Below are positions 5,884 to 7,769 of a stretch of DNA of 7,769 nucleotides, one piece after another. The DNA is from Spirochaetales bacterium. Lineage in GTDB: Bacteria; Spirochaetota; Spirochaetia; DSM-27196; SLAA01. The first letter of the stretch is position 1; each line of letters begins with the position of its first letter. The stretch spans positions 1 to 7,769 of the forward strand of contig SLBH01000358.1 of the NCBI GenBank assembly GCA_007126415.1, read 5' to 3'. The translations under genes were made by a program, and so were the position numbers. A model generated the notes under the pieces. The model searched no databases. It had not been told where the DNA came from and saw only the letters and a program-made list of their open reading frames with translations.

Positions 5884-5906
5884 GTGATTGATCTAGTGAT
5901 TGATCT
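5884..5906 (-). repeat. 11-bp direct repeat with 12-bp period upstream of the hemolysin III gene
   Basis: Plus-strand GTGATTGATCT occurs at 5884-5894 and 5896-5906, separated by one A. It starts 15 bp upstream of the hemolysin III ATG. A period of 12 bp is a little over one helical turn, so the copies could bind a regulator side by side, or may simply be a replication-slippage duplication. No clear promoter was found in this gap. Confidence 0.7.
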
Positions 5907-5929
5907 GTCACCGCCTCTACAGCCTGCGC

Positions 5930-7769
5930 CTATACGCGAAGCTGCAGCGGAACGATAAGCCGTACCGGCCGTTCCAGTGTTTGGGAGTATACGTGATCGT
6001 GGCGCTGTTCGTCACGCGCCACGGTCTCTTCCGAGACCAGCTCCTCAACCAGAATCACGACACGCCGATCCCGCAGCATTGTTACAACGCCATACAGCGG
6101 TGTCCCTGCAAGCTGTTCAAAGCGTTCAACCGGCGCCACGCTGTACAACGCAAGCACCTCGCCGTCCAACCTGTAGTAGGTGTTGCCGTGGTGATCATGG
6201 CTGAGATAGCGATCGTCGATCCTGACCGTCTCGACGATCTCGCTCGCCGGAATCGCAAAAAGCTGCTCCCCGAATCGCGCAACCAGCACGCTTACGAGAC
6301 GCGTGCCGCGCGAAAGATACAACGAGAACGTTACACCCGAACGCGTGCCGGCGTCATTCTGCGGTCGGCCGCTCTGCAGGCCCCCGGTGCCGTTCGCACC
6401 GGTCTCGAGTTCCACCTTGCCGGCGAGCACCGTCTCGACGGCGTGCACCACCGTGTCGAGCCCCACTCCGCGTCCGGAGTGATCCGAGCCCTCGTCACGT
6501 GTCGTAAAACCGGGAGTCGCGAGTGTCGCGAGCAGCGTATCGGGCGGCTCGGCGCGGAAGAGCTTGCGATAGCGCTCGCGAACCCTGTCTCCATCAAGCC
6601 CCCTGCCGTCGTCCTGCACACGGATAACGAGCGACTGCTCCTCGAGGTGAGCAGTGACCCATATCTCGCCGTACTCAGACTTACCGACCGCCGTGCGTTC
6701 CTCGGGAGGCTCAATCGCGTGGTCCGCGGCGTTGCGGACCAGATGAGCCAAAACCTCCGAAAGGATCCGCGCAAGCGGCAGAAAAACGCCCAACTCACCG
6801 CCCGAGGTCTTGATTCTGATGAATTTACCGAGCTCGCGACCGAGCTGCGCCACAAGTCCTTGGAGCTCGTCGAACACACCGTAGAGGCGCACCACTGCGG
6901 TCTCCGCGACCGTATGCTCCACCACAGCAGCCATTCTGGTCGCGGTTTGCAGTCTTCGCTGCAGAGCGGTGTCGCGAAGGCGTTTGTCGTTGCTTACCGC
7001 GCGGTAGATCAGATCGAGCTCACGACGGAGCTCATCGGTATAGAGACAAACCCGCTCGTATTTTCGCGTGGGCAAGCTCAGATCTACCAGACGGATACCC
7101 GCCGAAAACCCCGCTGTATAACCGTCGTCTTCCTCATCCGCGGCGGCGTGTAGAACTTCGTAGGAGCGCTGCTCGACCCTGACGTTCTCGATCGCGGCTA
7201 CATCGATAGCACCGGCGATCACCTCGGGATCGACCTCTGCGGTGCACAGGATCTCGAAGCTTCGTAACGCATCGGTCACCTCCTCGACCGGTGGGTTGGT
7301 TTTGACCACGTTCACCAGCCGCTCGAGGTTCCCGACAACGAGATAGATCCGCGCGTACAGCATCGGTTCGGGATCAACAATTTCGCACCGAATGCGGTAG
7401 AGCTGCTCGCCGTGCTCCTCCGCCTCGCGTAACACACGCCGCTCGAAGCGTGACAACCGGTGCAACCCGCCGGGGCGTGGCTCAACCGGCCCGGCGCTTC
7501 CCCGGCGCACCTCACCCACTGCGCCGTCGGGCTCTTCTGGGGACTGTTCCCTCACGATGCGCTCGGCTTCCTCAAACGCGTGCTGCACCCGCTTTGCTGC
7601 CGAGACCAGCGTCGCGACACCACCGACGCGTTCGAGATCGCTATCCCGCACCAACGCAAGATACTCCTCGAGCGCATACGCGTGCTCGAACAACGGCGTC
7701 AGCCCAAGAAAGGATGCTTCCGACTTCAACGAATGCGCATAGCGAAACGCTTGGTTCACGAGCGCGCCG
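5930..7769 (-). CDS. cheA: Chemotaxis histidine kinase CheA (N-terminus outside window)
   Basis: 612 residues are present; the frame stays open to the right edge, so the GTG at 7759 is not the start. Domains in order, numbered from the window edge: part of the P1 Hpt domain, with the phospho-accepting His12 in YAHSLKSEASFLG; a variable linker; a P2 CheY-docking domain (about 123-207); a P3 dimerisation region (about 225-295); the P4 kinase domain with N box HLVRNAADHAIE (342-353), G1 DDGRG (386-390) and G2 GRGVGLD (432-438); and a CheW-like P5 (about 488-612). CheA autophosphorylates on P1 under control of chemoreceptors and CheW, then phosphorylates CheY and CheB. Two oddities: the glycine usual after the Hpt lysine (HxxKG) is serine, and a Gly/Asn/Arg-rich insertion (about 457-476) lies between G2 and the last kinase strand. 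It stops at TAG 5932-5930. Confidence 0.93.
   Translation of the reverse strand, partial: GALVNQAFRYAHSLKSEASFLGLTPLFEHAYALEEYLALVRDSDLERVGGVATLVSAAKRVQHAFEEAERIVREQSPEEPDGAVGEVRRGSAGPVEPRPGGLHRLSRFERRVLREAEEHGEQLYRIRCEIVDPEPMLYARIYLVVGNLERLVNVVKTNPPVEEVTDALRSFEILCTAEVDPEVIAGAIDVAAIENVRVEQRSYEVLHAAADEEDDGYTAGFSAGIRLVDLSLPTRKYERVCLYTDELRRELDLIYRAVSNDKRLRDTALQRRLQTATRMAAVVEHTVAETAVVRLYGVFDELQGLVAQLGRELGKFIRIKTSGGELGVFLPLARILSEVLAHLVRNAADHAIEPPEERTAVGKSEYGEIWVTAHLEEQSLVIRVQDDGRGLDGDRVRERYRKLFRAEPPDTLLATLATPGFTTRDEGSDHSGRGVGLDTVVHAVETVLAGKVELETGANGTGGLQSGRPQNDAGTRSGVTFSLYLSRGTRLVSVLVARFGEQLFAIPASEIVETVRIDDRYLSHDHHGNTYYRLDGEVLALYSVAPVERFEQLAGTPLYGVVTMLRDRRVVILVEELVSEETVARDEQRHDHVYSQTLERPVRLIVPLQLRV

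Noticed and set aside
5900..7153. 417-codon plus-strand open frame
   Set aside because: It lies antisense to cheA, whose domains and motifs are unmistakable. The translation is Arg/His-rich without recognisable domains, as expected of a shadow frame in GC-rich DNA, and it starts inside the 5884-5906 repeat without a good RBS.

Overview
The window is a GC-rich (roughly 55-60% G+C by eye), densely packed bacterial chromosome segment with no sign of phage, IS elements, CRISPR or RNA genes. The host is probably a free-living, chemotactic bacterium. A CheA with a separate CheY-docking P2 domain, a short CstA and a hemolysin III protein would fit a spirochaete (Spirochaeta-like), but this is an impression from gene style; no marker gene is present to prove it.

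Layout, left to right. (1) The last 59 codons of an unrecognised plus-strand gene end at 180. (2) A minus-strand operon converges on it with only 14 bp between stop codons. Read 5' to 3' on the minus strand it runs: cstA (3948-2215), a 103-aa soluble-looking protein (2191-1880), an ArsA/Get3-type ATPase here called ArsA1 (1866-946), and a 241-aa single-pass membrane protein (920-195). A near-consensus sigma-70 promoter sits upstream of cstA. (3) A 278-bp divergent control region (3949-4226) carries that promoter and an extended -10 promoter for the opposite side. (4) A second ArsA/Get3-type ATPase, ArsA2 (4227-5156, plus strand), aligns without gaps to ArsA1 over about the first 255 residues. 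(5) A short GC-rich hairpin region separates ArsA2 from a convergent minus-strand pair: cheA (C-terminal 612 residues, running off the right edge) and a hemolysin III/PAQR family membrane protein (5869-5231).

The part most worth attention is the ArsA1/ArsA2 locus. Both ATPases have intact P-loop and switch motifs but lack the paired cysteines used for arsenite binding in ArsA and for zinc-mediated dimerisation in Get3. No ars genes are nearby. The operon ends in a membrane protein whose plan (short outside N-terminus, one transmembrane helix, basic stop-transfer stretch, cytosolic alpha/beta domain, basic C-terminal helix) and several collinear motifs resemble eukaryotic CCDC47, a subunit of the PAT membrane-protein-insertion complex. 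If a profile search confirms this, the locus would link a Get3-type targeting ATPase pair to a CCDC47-like membrane factor in a bacterium, a candidate membrane-protein biogenesis or targeting system. That is inference from recalled sequence patterns and gene neighbourhood, not a demonstrated function.
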